Counted from the stretch's first letter, positions 12,621 through 24,859 are shown. The stretch: DNA of 64,000 nucleotides from Ashinkailepas kermadecensis (GCA_034440615.1 JAOTOM010004677.1:332485-396484); one strand, 5' to 3'. The notes: a model not told the origin generated them from the sequence alone. Translations and numbers: made by a program.

Positions 12621-13240
12621 TGAGCGAGCAATGGGCTCCTGGTGACAGTTTTGTCTCTTGTAGACAGACAGCGGCGCGGCTTACTACAGCGGGTAGTTAC
12701 TGAGCGAGCAATGGGCTCCTGGTGACAGTTTTGTCTCTTGTAGACAGACAGCGGCGCGGCTTACTACAGCGGGTAGTTACTGAGCGAGCAATGGGCTCCT
12801 GGTGACAGTTTTGTCTCCTGTAGACAGACAGCGGCGCGGCTTACTACAGCGGGTAGTTACTGAGCGAGCAGTGGGCTCCTGGTGACAGTTTTGTCTCTTG
12901 TAGACAGACAGCGGCGCGGCTTACTACAGCGGGTAGTTACTGAGCGAGCAATGGGCTCCTGGTGACAGTTTTGTCTCCTGTAGACAGACAGCGGCGCGGC
13001 TTACTACAGCGGGTAGTTACTGAGCGAGCAGTGGGCTCCTGGTGACAGTTTTGTCTCCTGTAGACAGACAGCGGCGCGGCTTACTACAGCGGGTAGTTAC
13101 TGAGCGAGCAGTGGGCTCCTGGTGACAGTTTTGTCTCTTGTAGACAGACAGCGGCGCGGCTTACTACAGCGGGTAGTTACTGAGCGAGCAGTGGGCTCGT
13201 GGTGACAGTTTTGTCTCTTGTAGACAGACAGCGGCGGGGC
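12611..13240. repeat. 80-bp tandem repeat, eight copies
   Basis: Units begin GGGTAGTTACTGAGCGAGCA at 12611, 12691, 12771, 12851, 12931, 13011, 13091 and 13171, exactly 80 apart and almost identical. Together with the 22-bp array it sits inside the endonuclease coding region of the minus-strand LINE. Confidence 0.97.
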
Positions 13241-13911
13241 TTCGCTGAGATAAAACGATCTGAAGATCGGTAAAATTGGCTCCAAAACCACGTATGTTCC
13301 ATTGTAAAACCAATGAGGGCATTTCGATGGACTAGATTCATGCATGACTAGAGAAAAAATGACTAGAGAAAGATGTAAGTGCGGAAGTGGAAGTTGGTGG
13401 TGGGGGAGAGGTCTGGCTCACTGGAAGAGGAGAAGGATCAGGCAGGGAGGAGGTGGAGAGGATAAATTTGGAGGTGGTGGTGGGGCGTGTGGGAGGTGAA
13501 GGTGGGTTGGGGGGGGGGGGGGGGCGATGGGAAGTGGTAGGTGGGGATTTCGAGGTAGGTGATGAGGAAGATGGGTATGAGCTGGGATTTGATGGAAAGA
13601 ACCGGGGAGACCTCTTAGACCGTTGGACTAGGGTCCATTCCTCGCCCTCGGGGACTGAATTGGAGGGGGCCTCAGATGGGCGGGTGGGGCGTACACTCGT
13701 ACAGGGTGGGACCTTGGTCGCCTCGGCGCCATGTTGGGTTTGCTGCCCATGTCTCGCGGGCGAAGCAAGGGGCACTCAGAAAGATCGAAGGAGAGTCGTT
13801 AGATATGCAATCAGGTCAGAGACGTTGTTGGGCTGTGTGTGTTGTGTCTCTACCAAATTAGTTCTAGCTTGGCGGCCGGCCAGCTTTGCTGCATAGGTAA
13901 CCGGAGGGGGG

Positions 13912-16900
13912 GGGGTGATTTTTTGTATGCGTGCCGGACCATAAAGGTCATTTGCGCCGCCTTTAAAGCGAGTACGTTACATGTCTGTACATAAAGCGAG
14001 CGTTTGCGATCAAGGTGCAGGCAAGTGGACATTTACGTTAAGGAATTTTACGTTAGTTTGCGTGATATTTTAGGTACTGAAGGCGAGGGTCTGGGTTGGG
14101 GACAGCTCCCTGGTGTTTAAATGGTTTAGTTTTACTTTACTCCTCCATAAATTAATTCGTAGTTTGGGTGGGGGTGGGGTGTTTTGAGAGTGGCGAGAAG
14201 TTGACTTTGCCAGGGTGCCGGCTTTAGCCTACTCTTATCGAAGAGCACCGAGGGATCTTTACCGTGCGAACAAGGAGGTAATTGTCCACACCGCCTATCA
14301 CGCCGGCCGCCGCGTGTTAGTTGTTAGTAGCGGGTTAGTCTGAGCATGTCATGCAGGGTTGTCAGTTGGGTTAGTACGGTGTTTTGCAATTCGGCTCTTC
14401 TACGTCCGCTGTACCTCTGGGCAGCCGTTTACGTTACGAGTTGCAAGGCAAATCGGCTCATCTACGTCCTATGGCTCCTCTGGGTAGTCGTTTTACGTTA
14501 TGCCAATTTGTATTTTTATTTATTTGTTTGTTTTCCTAAAGCAAGCCGGCTCATCTACTTCCGACGGCACCGCTAGGTAGCCATTTATTTCTAATTGAGA
14601 AGCAAATCGGCTCATGTACGTCCGACTCCATGCGGCGATGGCTATTTACGTGTTTCCTACGAGTGTTTCGCGGTCATGCATTGCGAGTTCATGTGATTGT
14701 TGGTGGTGTGGTGCCTACAGTGCTTCTGCTAGTTTTGTGGCATACAGATATTCAAATGGCAATTGAAGGAGTGCTGGGTGCTTGTCACCGAGAAGCGATG
14801 GAAGCGATATATTTTGTGCAACCATGCAGTTCTAAGTCTATATAGTGAGGATGACCTCTTTTTGTCGGTGAGATTGATTTGATGTGTTCCATGTGCCTAT
14901 TGTTGGTTTGATTGCGTAGGTGTGGTTGGACTTGTGTTGTATTGAGTTGTGTTGTGTCCGTGTGTTCTGTTGATGTTGGCGAATGTGGCATTGTAGGAGT
15001 GCTTTGCAATCGTCTACCGAATATTCCACGCTAGGGTAAGTGTTCAATGCTAAGGCTTGCTTTGCGAGCCGGTCTGCTTCTTCGTTACCTGTGATTTTAG
15101 CGTGGCCCGGAATCCAGAGGAAGGAAAAGTTTATGTTTACGTTATGGGCCACGAGTTGTTGGATTCTATCAATGAAGTGATGTGGACAGTCGTGGGTGTT
15201 GCTAATTGACTGGAGGACAGATTTGGAGTCTGAGCAAATTACTACGTTTCTAGCTTTTCGCCTATGCGAATGGTGATAGGGGCCAGAATGGCCCTTGCTT
15301 CAGCGGAGTAGATGGAGAAGTTATCCGGTAGACGCTTGGCAAGTCTGAGACCTGGTCCAATGATGCCGATGTCTACCTCTGCCTCGTGTTTCGACCTATC
15401 CGTGAATACGAGTGATTTGTGATTGTTGTCATCGGCGAACTTGTGGAAGAAGCCAAGAATTTCCGCCAATGTGATAGTGGATTTCTTCTCCGAGAGCAAG
15501 TACTCGACCTTTGGTTGACTAAAAGTCCAGAATGGCCTAGTGGGCGGTCGAGTTGCAGTGGATGGCATTGCGAAGTTAAGATCTGAGAGAGCCGTGGAAA
15601 TTTGAATGCTATATGGTGGAAGTTTGCGCGCAAATCGGCTGTTGTCGTATCTGTCAGGCGTAAAGCAGCGCTGTGCTGGATGATTTTTAATGGATTTGAT
15701 TTTGATGTCGTAGCGGCACAGCTGTTGTGTCCTCCTGATGTGGAGTGGGGGCGTGTTTGAGTTCACTAGAAGACTGGCTATCGGTGTGGTGCTGAGGGCA
15801 CCTGTGGCTGCTCTGATGCAGCTGTTTTGGATGATTTCTAAATTTCGGCACTGACTTTCTAAAATGGTGGCAAAAATGATGCTGTTGTATTCTAGGATGG
15901 GTCGTATGATTGATGTGTACAGTCGCAGTAGTGTTTTCCTGTCTCCGCCCCAGTCTGTGCCTGCAAGTGCACGTAGTATGTTGATGCGCTTCGCGCATCG
16001 CTTCGAGATGGAGGTGATGTGGATGTTGAAACTGAGTTTTTCGTCTAAATGTACTCCTAAGAACTTGAAGTATTTCACCTGTTCGATGGTTTTGCCATCG
16101 ATTTTAAGTAGAGTTTTGGGTGTTGGGCGGAGACGACTATATGTGACGGTGGCCGATTTTTCTGCGGACCGGGTGAAGCCCCAAGTTTTCCCCCACTTTG
16201 CAATGTGGTCTAGCCCTGCTTGAATGTTTATTTTTCAGCTTTAAGGAAGCATTGTGATGTTGTCCAAATGGCTATATCGTCCGCGAAAAGTGAGTATTGA
16301 AGTGAAGTGTCAGTGTGGTCAGCAAGTATGTCGTTGATCATGATGATGAAGAGGCTCGGTGAGAGCACGCTCCCCTGAGCCAGGCCCTGCTCTTGTGTTG
16401 TGGTGTTTGATATGACACTGCCGCATCAGACCTTAAGGGTCCTGTCTCTAAGGAAGGTAAGAATGAAGTGTGACATGTGTCCGCGTCGGCCTATCTTGTT
16501 GAGTTTGTGTGGCAGTGCGGATTTGTGTATTCGGTCGAATGCGGCAGTGATGTCCAAGTAAGCAGCTACTGTTGTGCGTTTGATGCGTAGACCACTTTTT
16601 ATGTCATGCACTAATCTAATGAGATTGTCTGCAATTTATTTTTGACGCTGGAAGCCGCACTGAAATTCGTCGAGCAGGTCGTTATGTTCCAGAAATTGCC
16701 TCAATCGTGTGTTGACCATGCGTTCGACTAACTTGCTAGCACAGCTAGTAAGTGGCATGGGTCTATAACCTTTTGGGGTGGAGTGATCTTTGTGCGGATT
16801 TGGCAATGGAATGACTACGCTCTCTCGCCAGGATGCGGGAAACGTGTCGCTTTGGTACAGTTCATTTATGGCCGCTAGTAGGTACCTTAGGGAGGTTTTG

Positions 16901-18776
16901 CTAAGTCGTTTAAGAAACTGGTAATGGATGTCGTCCAACCCAACCGACGTGTTTCCACATTTGCTGAGGGCAAGGTGTAATTCGTGCATAGTAAACGACT
17001 GATTGTATATTTTTCTATTGCTAGAGCTAAAATTTGCTGTGGAAGAAAGGGCGTCTAGAGCGCTTACTATAGTGGTGTCGTAGTTGCTGTTGCCAGATAC
17101 GCTGGCGTAGTGTAGTTTAAAGTGGTCTACTACTTATTGTGGGTCAGTGATGTCGTGTCCTTTCACCGTCAGCTGGGGGAAGGGGCATGGTGGTGGGCGT
17201 TTCAGGTCGAAACGCTTCATCAGGCCCCACATTCTGCCGGTAGGGGTGAACCTATTGAATTGAGAGGCAAGAGACTGCCAACAGTTTTGTCGTGCTGTTC
17301 GAATTGTGTACCGGCAGTGTTTTTGAGATTGTCTGTATGCTCATAGGTGTGCTTTGCACACACATCTTTTGAATTGTTTGTGGGCACGGCGCCGTGCGGC
17401 GATTGCCCTTTGACAGTCGGGGTCCACCATGGCGTAGATGCCTTTTTCCTAGGTTTGTTACTTTTTGGGACTGAGTCTCGTGCTGCTGAGCTGATGGCCC
17501 TTAGGATTGTCTCGATCTTACTGGTCTCTGAAGTTGTTAGGCTGAGGTCCACCTGTTCCTAGAATTTAGCCCAGTCCGCTCTTTTCAAGTTCCAAGATGG
17601 TCTAAATAGCTTAGTGTGGTGGATAGCGTCCGTGCTGAGCCTAATTGTGATTGGGTAGTGGTCGCTCAACCCGGGAACGTCTGAAACTGACCAGTCAAAT
17701 AGTGAGCCTAAGTCGTTGGGAGCAGCACGTTAAGTCAATGCAACTGTCAGATCCTCCTAAGGTCGGGTTGTAGCAGGTGGCGGCCCCGGTGTTAAGAAGT
17801 TGGATTGGATTGTGGCTTTACGACGCACTTAGCAGCTGAGGCCATATGGCGTCGCCTGCCCCTCACCCTGGCAGGAAGGGCGGGCATCGCGGGTGTTGAG
17901 AAGTACTAGGGTGTGGTCCGAAATAAACTGGTGAATTTCGCGCCCTCTAGCGTCAGTCTGGTCGCTTCCCCAGGAGGGGTGTTTAGCGTTAAAGTCTCCC
18001 ATAGTGAGAACTGGTGGAGGGGCCTGAAGCAGCAAGTCGCTGAGCTCCTGTGGTGTGGGGGTTTCAGCTGACGGCGAGATGTATAGTGAAATGACTGTGG
18101 TTTGGCAATGGGCAATTTTGAGGTCGACTGCTACGCAATTCAAAGGAGTATTTAACGTTACTTGATGGTGAGGTATGCTGTTTGAAATGAGTATGGCTGC
18201 GCCCCATTTCCTATTTGGGCCGTTCACGTTGTCGACGTCCCAAGTGTAATCTGGGATTTTGTTCCAAGTGGAGTCAGAATCTCGAAAGTGAGTTTCTTGG
18301 AGCGCAGCTAGTAATGGTTTTTGTTGCAAGAATTCATATTTGAATTCTATGAACTTGCCTGGAAGGCCTCCGGTGTTCCATTGCAGAAAAAGTCCCATTG
18401 CCGAACGCGCTTAGTGACTGTTGGTGTTCCTATACTGGGGTGGTGTCGGTGTTGAGTTGGGGAGAAAGGATGAACCGGTGAACGGAGAGAGGGTTGGGAG
18501 GTGACCCAGGCAGGGGTGGTAACCTGGACCTGGTCGCACGGGTCTTGGGAGGTGATTGGGTAGAGTGGCGGTGTGATTTGCGCTTGGGAGGCGCGGTGGG
18601 TTCGGGTGGGATTCGTTGGTCTGGAGTTGTGGGTTCGACGGGTTTTGAAGGAATGGTAAGTTCAGTCTGAGTGCTAGCCTCCGACGAGGTTTTGGAGTGG
18701 GTTTGGGTGGGTGTGCAGGAGGTGGTGGGAGGTTCGGTTTGGCAGGAGGTGGTGGCCGTGGACTTGCGGACTTCAT
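13912..18776 (-). mobile_element. LINE with ORF1 tail, EN, RT and RNase H
   Basis: The most complete LINE in the window. On the minus strand: a Pro-rich ORF1 tail ends at 18411; ORF2 starts at 18398 (MGLFLQWNTGGLPGKF) with an APE endonuclease (LAALQETHF, VLTMGDFNAKHPSWGS); RT follows (YRPMPLTSCASKLVERMV near 16750, a YLDITAAFDRIH motif near 16550, RT C-terminus in 16078-15500). RNase H begins with LVFTDRSKHEAE near 15400, where the usual TDGS has become TDRS, and continues with FLWIPGHAKITGNEEADRLA near 15110. The 3' UTR carries a repeated GCAAATCGGCTCATCTACGT-like motif and ends near 13912 with the family tail. Frameshifts near 15240, 16400, 16630 and 17560 make it inactive. Confidence 0.85.
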
Positions 18777-18780
18777 AACA

Positions 18781-19566
18781 GAACTATGCGACTTAAATGG
18801 AACACCGACAGGATTTCGACAGCAAAAATTATGACAAGAACCTGGCTACCAAAGCTCGAAGAGAAGTTCAGCAAAAACAGGCTTGTTCATAGACAACAAG
18901 CTTGTACATGTTTACCTAAAGCCTGCACACAGACCACATGGAGAGCCAAGCTACAACATATCGGTTCTTCCTGAGACTCGAGTTGCCAATGCACGAAGAA
19001 AGCTTAGAACCTCAAATTCATGCACAACAACAGTAAACAGAACAACATCCTTCGAACTATCCGTTATCCCAAATGACTCTCGAAAACTAAATCACATCTC
19101 ACCAGGGAATCGCACAGAAACATGCCCGAACAGATTTCTCAGCAAGGTCAAGCTTCTCTGCTGTATATCCGGTACTCTATTACTCGAATGTCACACAAAT
19201 GGGCAACCGTCCTCACACGCAAACTAGGACTGGCACCATGTCCCTCAATGGATAACTTCCCTCTCTTTAGAAACCAACTGCACCTTCATGTCCGTGTGGA
19301 TTCACCTCGGAACATGAAGCGCTTCATTCTTTACTCCCCACCCTAGGACTAAGGCCAGCTCAGCTACGTCATGGTGACTGTGCTCTTCCTCTTCCATCAC
19401 CCATCTTGATATTCTAAGTTACGGTGCACCACTTCACACCGAGGAGCGCCAGGGTGTCGTCGCGTCTTAGACATGAAGACATAAAAGATCAGTGAGACTA
19501 TGAGCCACAAGGGCCCTGCTTGGTTGCACTCTGGACACTGAACCAGTTGCCCACCAAATCAGTCGA
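18781..19566. other. Unassigned, possible LINE ORF1 debris
   Basis: The plus frame 18883-19227 contains GEPSYNISVLPETRVANARR and looks like a degraded protein-coding remnant. It lies between two LINEs. No family could be named. Confidence 0.25.
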
Positions 19567-20215
19567 TCAGCCCTCCCTGGAATACCGAAAAGCAAGCCCT
19601 CTATTCTTATAATGATTGTCTATGCTGTTTTTAAAGATGTTCAGTGTGCTGCTACTGACAATGGTTTCTGGCAGCTGGTTCCAGTGTTCTACCCTGTTGG
19701 TGAAGAAAGACTGTCTTAATCTTGTCCTGCTGTGATTAACTTTAATTTTGAATTGATGACCTCTAATTGCATCATTTCTGTTAAATTCAAACATTTCCCT
19801 GAGATATCCCTGTTCCTGACCATCAACAAATTTAAAGACCTCGATGATATCTCCTATCAGCTTTCTATATCTAAGTGAAAAATATGCAATTTCTTCAATC
19901 TTTCCTCATACACCGGGTTGCTTATGCCATTAACCATTTGTGTTGCCCTCTTTTGTACTCTCTCTAAAAGCCAACAGTCTTTTCCACAACTAGGGGACAA
20001 AGCTTGGACACAGTATTCAAAATGTGGCCTGACATGTGCACAGTAAAGCTTCCTGATGACTTCCTCATTTTTGCATGATACATTCCTATTCATTTCCCCA
20101 AGCATTCTTAGTGCCTTCTTCCTGGCTTCTTTGGTCTGTTCTGATGCCCCCAATTTTGTGTTCAAAATAACACCTAAGTCCTTCTCCTGCTGAGTCATAG
20201 ATAGTACTTGGTACT
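19567..20215 (-). mobile_element. CR1/L2-like LINE C-terminal fragment
   Basis: The minus frames 20198-19857 and 19794-19567 encode the post-RT region: HVRPHFEYCVQALSP, LLERVQKRATQMVNGI, then RLRQSFFTNRVEHWNQLPE. The same order of motifs occurs in the copies at 2530-2889 and 38628-39337. A frameshift or small deletion near 19800 separates the two pieces. It is both 5' and 3' truncated. Confidence 0.75.
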
Positions 20216-21233
20216 TGGCTTATAGCTAGATGGTGCTAAGGCCCGCGCACTCGATATAATATTCAGCATGTTATGCGCTCGTGCAGTGATTTTGTCTGCG
20301 CTTGTTTGTTCCGAACAACGCTCTCAATTTATTTGTGACAGTTCTTTGTTGCTTTTAGCAACATCGCCACATTGTTGTTCAGTGTCATCGTTATGTTCGA
20401 GAAGTGCCATTTTACCCATGAAGCACTTCTTCTCAAATAGCCATCGCAAATTTGTTACGTGAAGACTATTTATCGTTATATAACTTTCCGACCAAATCGT
20501 ACCGCTAGATTGCTATCTCTGCAGTATGTACTGCAAATGCATCTACAAATGTTGCGGTGACAGATACGTTACTGAGGTGCGTGACCAGGGCCAGCAATGT
20601 GGTAACTCAGTTGGTTACAGCGCTGCCCTCCATTGGTCTCTGCTGTCCTGGCAAGACAGAGTTGGAGTCGCTTCACGCACTCGCATAGCCATAGCACTCG
20701 CATTGATTACAGTAGCCAGAGGCTGAGAGGATCAGCTGGCAACTGGCCCGATAAGGTCGGGGACGAGCTATCGGGACGGCCGTGTCGGTGCATTGACGGC
20801 ACGCTAAGCTCTCCGTCAAAATTATGCCGTTCGACTGGAATTCACGGATGGGATGGTGGGACAAGGGGAAAGAAGCTCCGCCTAGTCAATAAAGCCCTAG
20901 TCAATAAAGCCACCCAGCACGAATTTCAACTACGTTTCTATACAAAAAAAAATTGTTGTCACCGGACGGCCGGCCCAATGATGGCAAGCACATGTTGCCA
21001 TCATTTTCAGCTGCATCACCTGACAAACTACCGACGGTGGCGCAACTGTCCGACCGAAAGCAGCGTCGACACCACCTGCCGTGCGATCCGTCATGACGAG
21101 CTCCGGAGTCCAGCTGCGGCCCGATCGCGCGCACGACGATCAATCTTCAGCCATCGTGACAGGCATTGCACCCACAGTGACTTCTGTTTCTCGCCACGGA
21201 CGAACCACACTTGCGGTGCGCCATTTCCCCCGG
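20216..21233. other. Intergenic, upstream of the trypsin gene
   Basis: No gene recognised. At 20884-20910 a 15-base motif with AATAAA is repeated in tandem (CTAGTCAATAAAGCC), which could be the poly(A) signal of an undetected plus-strand transcript ending there. The last few hundred bases are the presumed promoter of the gene starting at 21275. Confidence 0.35.
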
Positions 21234-21240
21234 TATAAAA
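21234..21240 (+). promoter_or_regulatory. TATA box of the CUB-trypsin gene
   Basis: TATAAAA lies 34 bp upstream of the ATG. With the usual 25-31 bp spacing, transcription would start at about 21262-21268, leaving a leader of only about 7-13 bases. Such short leaders are plausible for arthropod secreted protease genes. Confidence 0.75.
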
Positions 21241-21274
21241 TGGCGACCCGCCGGTCCTGCAGCAGAAGTTCAAC

Positions 21275-22642
21275 ATGCTTCGCTTGGCGGTCTGTTGCCT
21301 CGTGCTGGGCATCGCTGTCTCCAGTTATCCTCCAGCACTGGAGGATTTCGACTCGGGTTCCGTTCCACCTCCACAGCCGAGGACATTGCAGTCTGAGATC
21401 ACACTGGAGTTCGAGTCGGAAGACAGACAGACGTTCAATCTCAATCCTGGATTATACAGGCTGACATCTCCCAGATTTCCCTGGCCGTACCCAAACAATG
21501 CGAATCGGCAGGTGACAGTGAGGGGTCGGCAAATGCAGACCATCAGCATCCGCTGTTTCATATTCAGCATAGAGTTCCACAGGTCCTGCGCATGGGACTA
21601 CCTGTCCATCAATGGCGTCAAGTACTGCGGCACCTGGCGCCGCATCTCCACCATCAGAAACACGGTGCTGGACATCATCTTCAGGTCCGACGGAAGCGTC
21701 AGAGGCTACGGATTCCGCTGCATCATCACAGTGCCGAACAGCGTAGCGACCACGGCCGCCACCACCACCACGGCGGCCACTACCACGGCGGCCACCACCA
21801 CGGCGGCCACTACCACGATGGCCACCACCACGGCGGCCACTACCACGATGGCCACCACCACCACGGCCGCCACCACCACGGCTCCCGCTGACAGGTGCTG
21901 CGGCATTCCCAACAGGAGCACCCGCATCGTGGGCGGCATGGCGACCGAGGTGAACGAGTACGGGTGGCAGGCGGGCGTGGTGGCGTCAGGCAGCACCAGG
22001 ACCTTCTGCGGCGGCAGCGTCATCAACACCCGGTACGTGATGACGGCGGCCCACTGCACGGCCGGCACCTCCGCCAGTCAGATCCAGGTGCTGCTCCGCG
22101 AGCACGTGATCAACAGCGCGGACGGCGAGCTGCGCTACGGCTTGTCGAGCATCACCGCGCACCCCAGCTACACGTCGGCATCCTCTTCTGGATACGACTT
22201 CTCCCTGCTGAGGCTGTCGACAGCGATTGACTTCCCGTCGCTGAACAACCTGGTGGCACCGGTGTGTCTGCCCGCGGGAGGAGACTTCGCCAGCGTCGAC
22301 GCCGTCGTCAGCGGCTGGGGGACCACCGCGGAGGGAGGCTCGCAGGCCACGATCCTGCAAGAGGTCACCGTGCGCACGATGACCAACACCCAGTGTATGA
22401 GCAGCTACAGTTCCATCAACCCGACGATGATCTGCGCGGGCGTCAGCGGCGGCGGCAAGGACTCGTGTCAGGGCGACAGCGGCGGTCCGATGACGACCCT
22501 GGTGGCAGGTCGCTACACGCTGATCGGGGTGGTCTCGTGGGGGCGCGGCTGCGCCCGGCCAGGGTTTCCGGGCGTCTATGCTCGCGTGACGTCCGTCTCC
22601 GACTGGATCCAGCAAAACACCGCCGACGCCAGTCTCTGCTAG
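21275..22642 (+). CDS. Secreted CUB-domain trypsin-like serine protease
   Basis: 455 residues in one uninterrupted exon. Residues 1-17 are a signal peptide (hydrophobic VCCLVLGIAV core). A CUB domain spans about 50-153 with four cysteines (94, 105, 118, 149) and the typical CAWDYLSI segment. A Thr/Ala-rich linker (about 156-203) is encoded by an ACN/GCN triplet array. An S1A protease follows. The activation site is RIVGG with cleavage after Arg217; the triad is His260 (TAAHC), Asp308 (YDFSLLRL) and Ser402 (GDSGGP). Asp396, six residues before the catalytic Ser, corresponds to Asp189 of trypsin and predicts cleavage after Arg or Lys. The architecture matches arthropod CUB-serine proteases, and CUB probably mediates protein or matrix binding. 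The linker should be heavily O-glycosylated. A TATA box lies close upstream; no clear AATAAA was found in the next 300 bp. All catalytic residues are present, so it looks functional. Substrate is unknown. Confidence 0.93.
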   Translation: MLRLAVCCLVLGIAVSSYPPALEDFDSGSVPPPQPRTLQSEITLEFESEDRQTFNLNPGLYRLTSPRFPWPYPNNANRQVTVRGRQMQTISIRCFIFSIEFHRSCAWDYLSINGVKYCGTWRRISTIRNTVLDIIFRSDGSVRGYGFRCIITVPNSVATTAATTTTAATTTAATTTAATTTMATTTAATTTMATTTTAATTTAPADRCCGIPNRSTRIVGGMATEVNEYGWQAGVVASGSTRTFCGGSVINTRYVMTAAHCTAGTSASQIQVLLREHVINSADGELRYGLSSITAHPSYTSASSSGYDFSLLRLSTAIDFPSLNNLVAPVCLPAGGDFASVDAVVSGWGTTAEGGSQATILQEVTVRTMTNTQCMSSYSSINPTMICAGVSGGGKDSCQGDSGGPMTTLVAGRYTLIGVVSWGRGCARPGFPGVYARVTSVSDWIQQNTADASLC

Positions 22643-23526
22643 GCCCGGCTCGAATCGGACGGTCGGCCGTCAACGTGCCCTGGATTTTGTCCCGGGGAGA
22701 GGATCCACGAAGATCCTCAACTAAGGAAGCCTTTCCGACGGTACGAAAGCTAGTTTGTTTCAACTGGGCGAGGTTCTGCTCACTTCTATGGCATCATTTA
22801 GTTAGTTTTTCGTCATGTGAAGGATTTAAAAATATTTTTGCAGCTATAACCGCGATAACGAAGGACGTTTTCTGGCTTATGCATGTCGCATCTCGTGGGC
22901 TGTACGTGGTACCGAATCGTTTGCTTATTTCTGAAATATATGCACATGCACGTCGTTTTATTGTTGTTTTTATCTCGGATATACCACTGGTATAGACGTT
23001 TCACTAAATCGGTGGCTGGTCATTTGGCACCACCTTTGTTATATCATTCAGTTGCCCAAACCTTTTTCAAGCCAAGCGTGATTACATACTGTCGTGATTT
23101 CGTGATATTAGTTTTAAACCCCATTGAGAAAAGTCTATGGTCACCATAATTCCTTCTAACGTCAAGTAAGGTTGTTCTGCATGGTGTGTGTTATGTGCGT
23201 GTCCAACATACGCACGAACACGTTTTTTCAAACAGGTTGGCTCTTCCGTAGTTACGTACACTTAACGATGCGAGGTTATCTTCCTGGATCGCTAAAATTC
23301 CGAGGCTACCAATATTTAACGCTTGGTCAGATTCGAGTCATAAGATGGAATGCACAAATACATGCCGCTTACAAATTTCGTCATGGTGAGTGAACTATGC
23401 ACCTAGTTTCGCTCTTAAACCAATCGGAACATGGTTCGACTCATGCACTCATACGTACAACTTCGTGCCGTTCAGGGAGAACCATTTGCACAGAAGGCCC
23501 AGGGTACTTTTCGTCTGCTTGATTAA
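22643..23526. other. Unassigned 3' flank of the trypsin gene
   Basis: AT-richer sequence with no convincing coding frame. It presumably contains the 3' UTR of the trypsin gene at its start. Confidence 0.4.
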
Positions 23527-23994
23527 TGTTGGAGATGTAGGAATCCGGGCCATGCCGGGCAGGGCGACGTGGGTCTGGGAGTTCCGCCAGGCCAACCACT
23601 TCTGCCGCTCGGACGTCGCCAGCCCCGCTGCGGTCCGTCGCCAGCCCCGCTGCGGTCCGTCGCCGGGGACTCGTCCGTTGGACTTCCTCGCATCGGAGAG
23701 GAAAGAAGGTGTGAACTGGTAGCCATCTCGCGGTGGGATGCTGTTTGCAGTCTAATCTGGTTTCGGAAAGGAGAGGAGATGCGACGGTTGATTCCGGCGA
23801 GACCGATAGCCACCTAGTGGTGTGAACGTGCACTGCAGGTTGGTGCGTGGTAAGCAGAGCAGTGTTGCCGGACTGGGCGAGCGTCACGACTGCGATGCGT
23901 TTGGGCTGGAAGGATACTGGATAAGTTGAGTTAAGCCTAGATATTGAGTAGTGTAACTTGTCCTACAAGAGTGAAGAATAAACATTTCGTTACA
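23527..23994 (+). mobile_element. Candidate solo LTR
   Basis: The 468-bp segment starts TGTTGGAGATGTAGGAATCC and ends AATAAACATTTCGTTACA, that is TG...CA ends with a poly(A) signal about 12 bases before the end, as in LTR retrotransposons. It contains a tandem duplication of CGTCGCCAGCCCCGCTGCGG near 23625-23665. No matching target-site duplication is visible (ATTAA on the left, GTACC on the right), so it could be a rearranged LTR. Its right end coincides with the outer edge of the inverted-duplication arm. Confidence 0.4.
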
Positions 23995-24859
23995 GTACCC
24001 AGGACCCACCTATGCCCAAAAGTGGACTGGCTTCCCTTAGCATGAAAATGTTGGCGTATTTTCTGATTAAAATGCCGCAGGTCTGAATTTGTGCATAGTT
24101 AAATACACACTGCTTTGTCTGCGGGCTTACTTGGAAATATGATGCAGGTGTACTCCAGTTCATCGTTGTGACATGGTAGTCCTGTCTTGTCCCTCTATTG
24201 GGCATATCGAATGAAGCTTCACGCCCAAAACACCCCGTAGTAAAACCGTCGAACTCGCTAGAACGCCAAAGTGGACCCAATTCACGCTAGAAACGATTTA
24301 TTGAAGCATAAGTCGACATGCAGTGAAGCGTACAACCGCCTCGGCAGCACCGACGAAACGTAGCTGCAGGCGTTGCCCGTTCCAATTCCGGGTCAGCCCA
24401 TGTCAACAAACAATGTTCCTCAAGTCGATTGTAGAACTAAAGCGGGATAACTACATTATATTCCAAGTATTCATATGTCGTAAGAACGAACAATGGATAC
24501 CGACTAGACAATTATAGGACGAATCAGAGGTGGAAATCAAATATCTTTACAAAGCTCATCTAGAAATGAGTGGGTATTGTATGATTTGTCGTTGTCAGAA
24601 AGGGTAAGAGAAGGCATGCGACGGGAAAAACAAATGTGCCTCTCCAAAGAAAAGTAGCATTATGGTGCTCAGATGCAGACACTTCAGAAAAGGCATGCAT
24701 ATTACATGCGTTGCATTCCAGACATGCATATTCCATGCAGTCATTGAGCCATTAACGGTCCGGTCCTTGTTCGAGAGGACTGGGAGAGAACCAGTCCGAT
24801 GCCTTTTTTCCCAAGAAAAGCAGCGAAGCAAGCCCATGATGGTCCGACCTCGTGACCCT

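Larger units (their letters stand above)
8935..13860 (-). mobile_element. LINE (EN-RT), interrupted twice, dead
   Basis: Reading down the minus strand: a Pro-rich ORF1 C-terminus (13775-13338, with WTLVQRSKR); the ORF2 start near 13300 (SLVLQWNIRGFG); an APE-type endonuclease (VLLLGDCNCHHSAWGC near 12280, SDHFPVWLDYG near 11160); and reverse transcriptase with GVPQGGVLS near 9905 and the catalytic FADDFAIW near 9805. RT ends at 8935 without RNase H, so the 3' end is lost. Two foreign pieces split the endonuclease: tandem arrays at 12489-13240 and a TTAA-flanked element at 11300-12158. Several frameshifts (about 10030, 10250, 10500, 10850) confirm it is inactive. It belongs to the same broad family as the copy at 13912-18776. 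Confidence 0.85.

Noticed and set aside
21986..22615. 209-codon frame antisense to the trypsin gene
   Set aside because: GC-rich shadow of the catalytic domain; no domain of its own.
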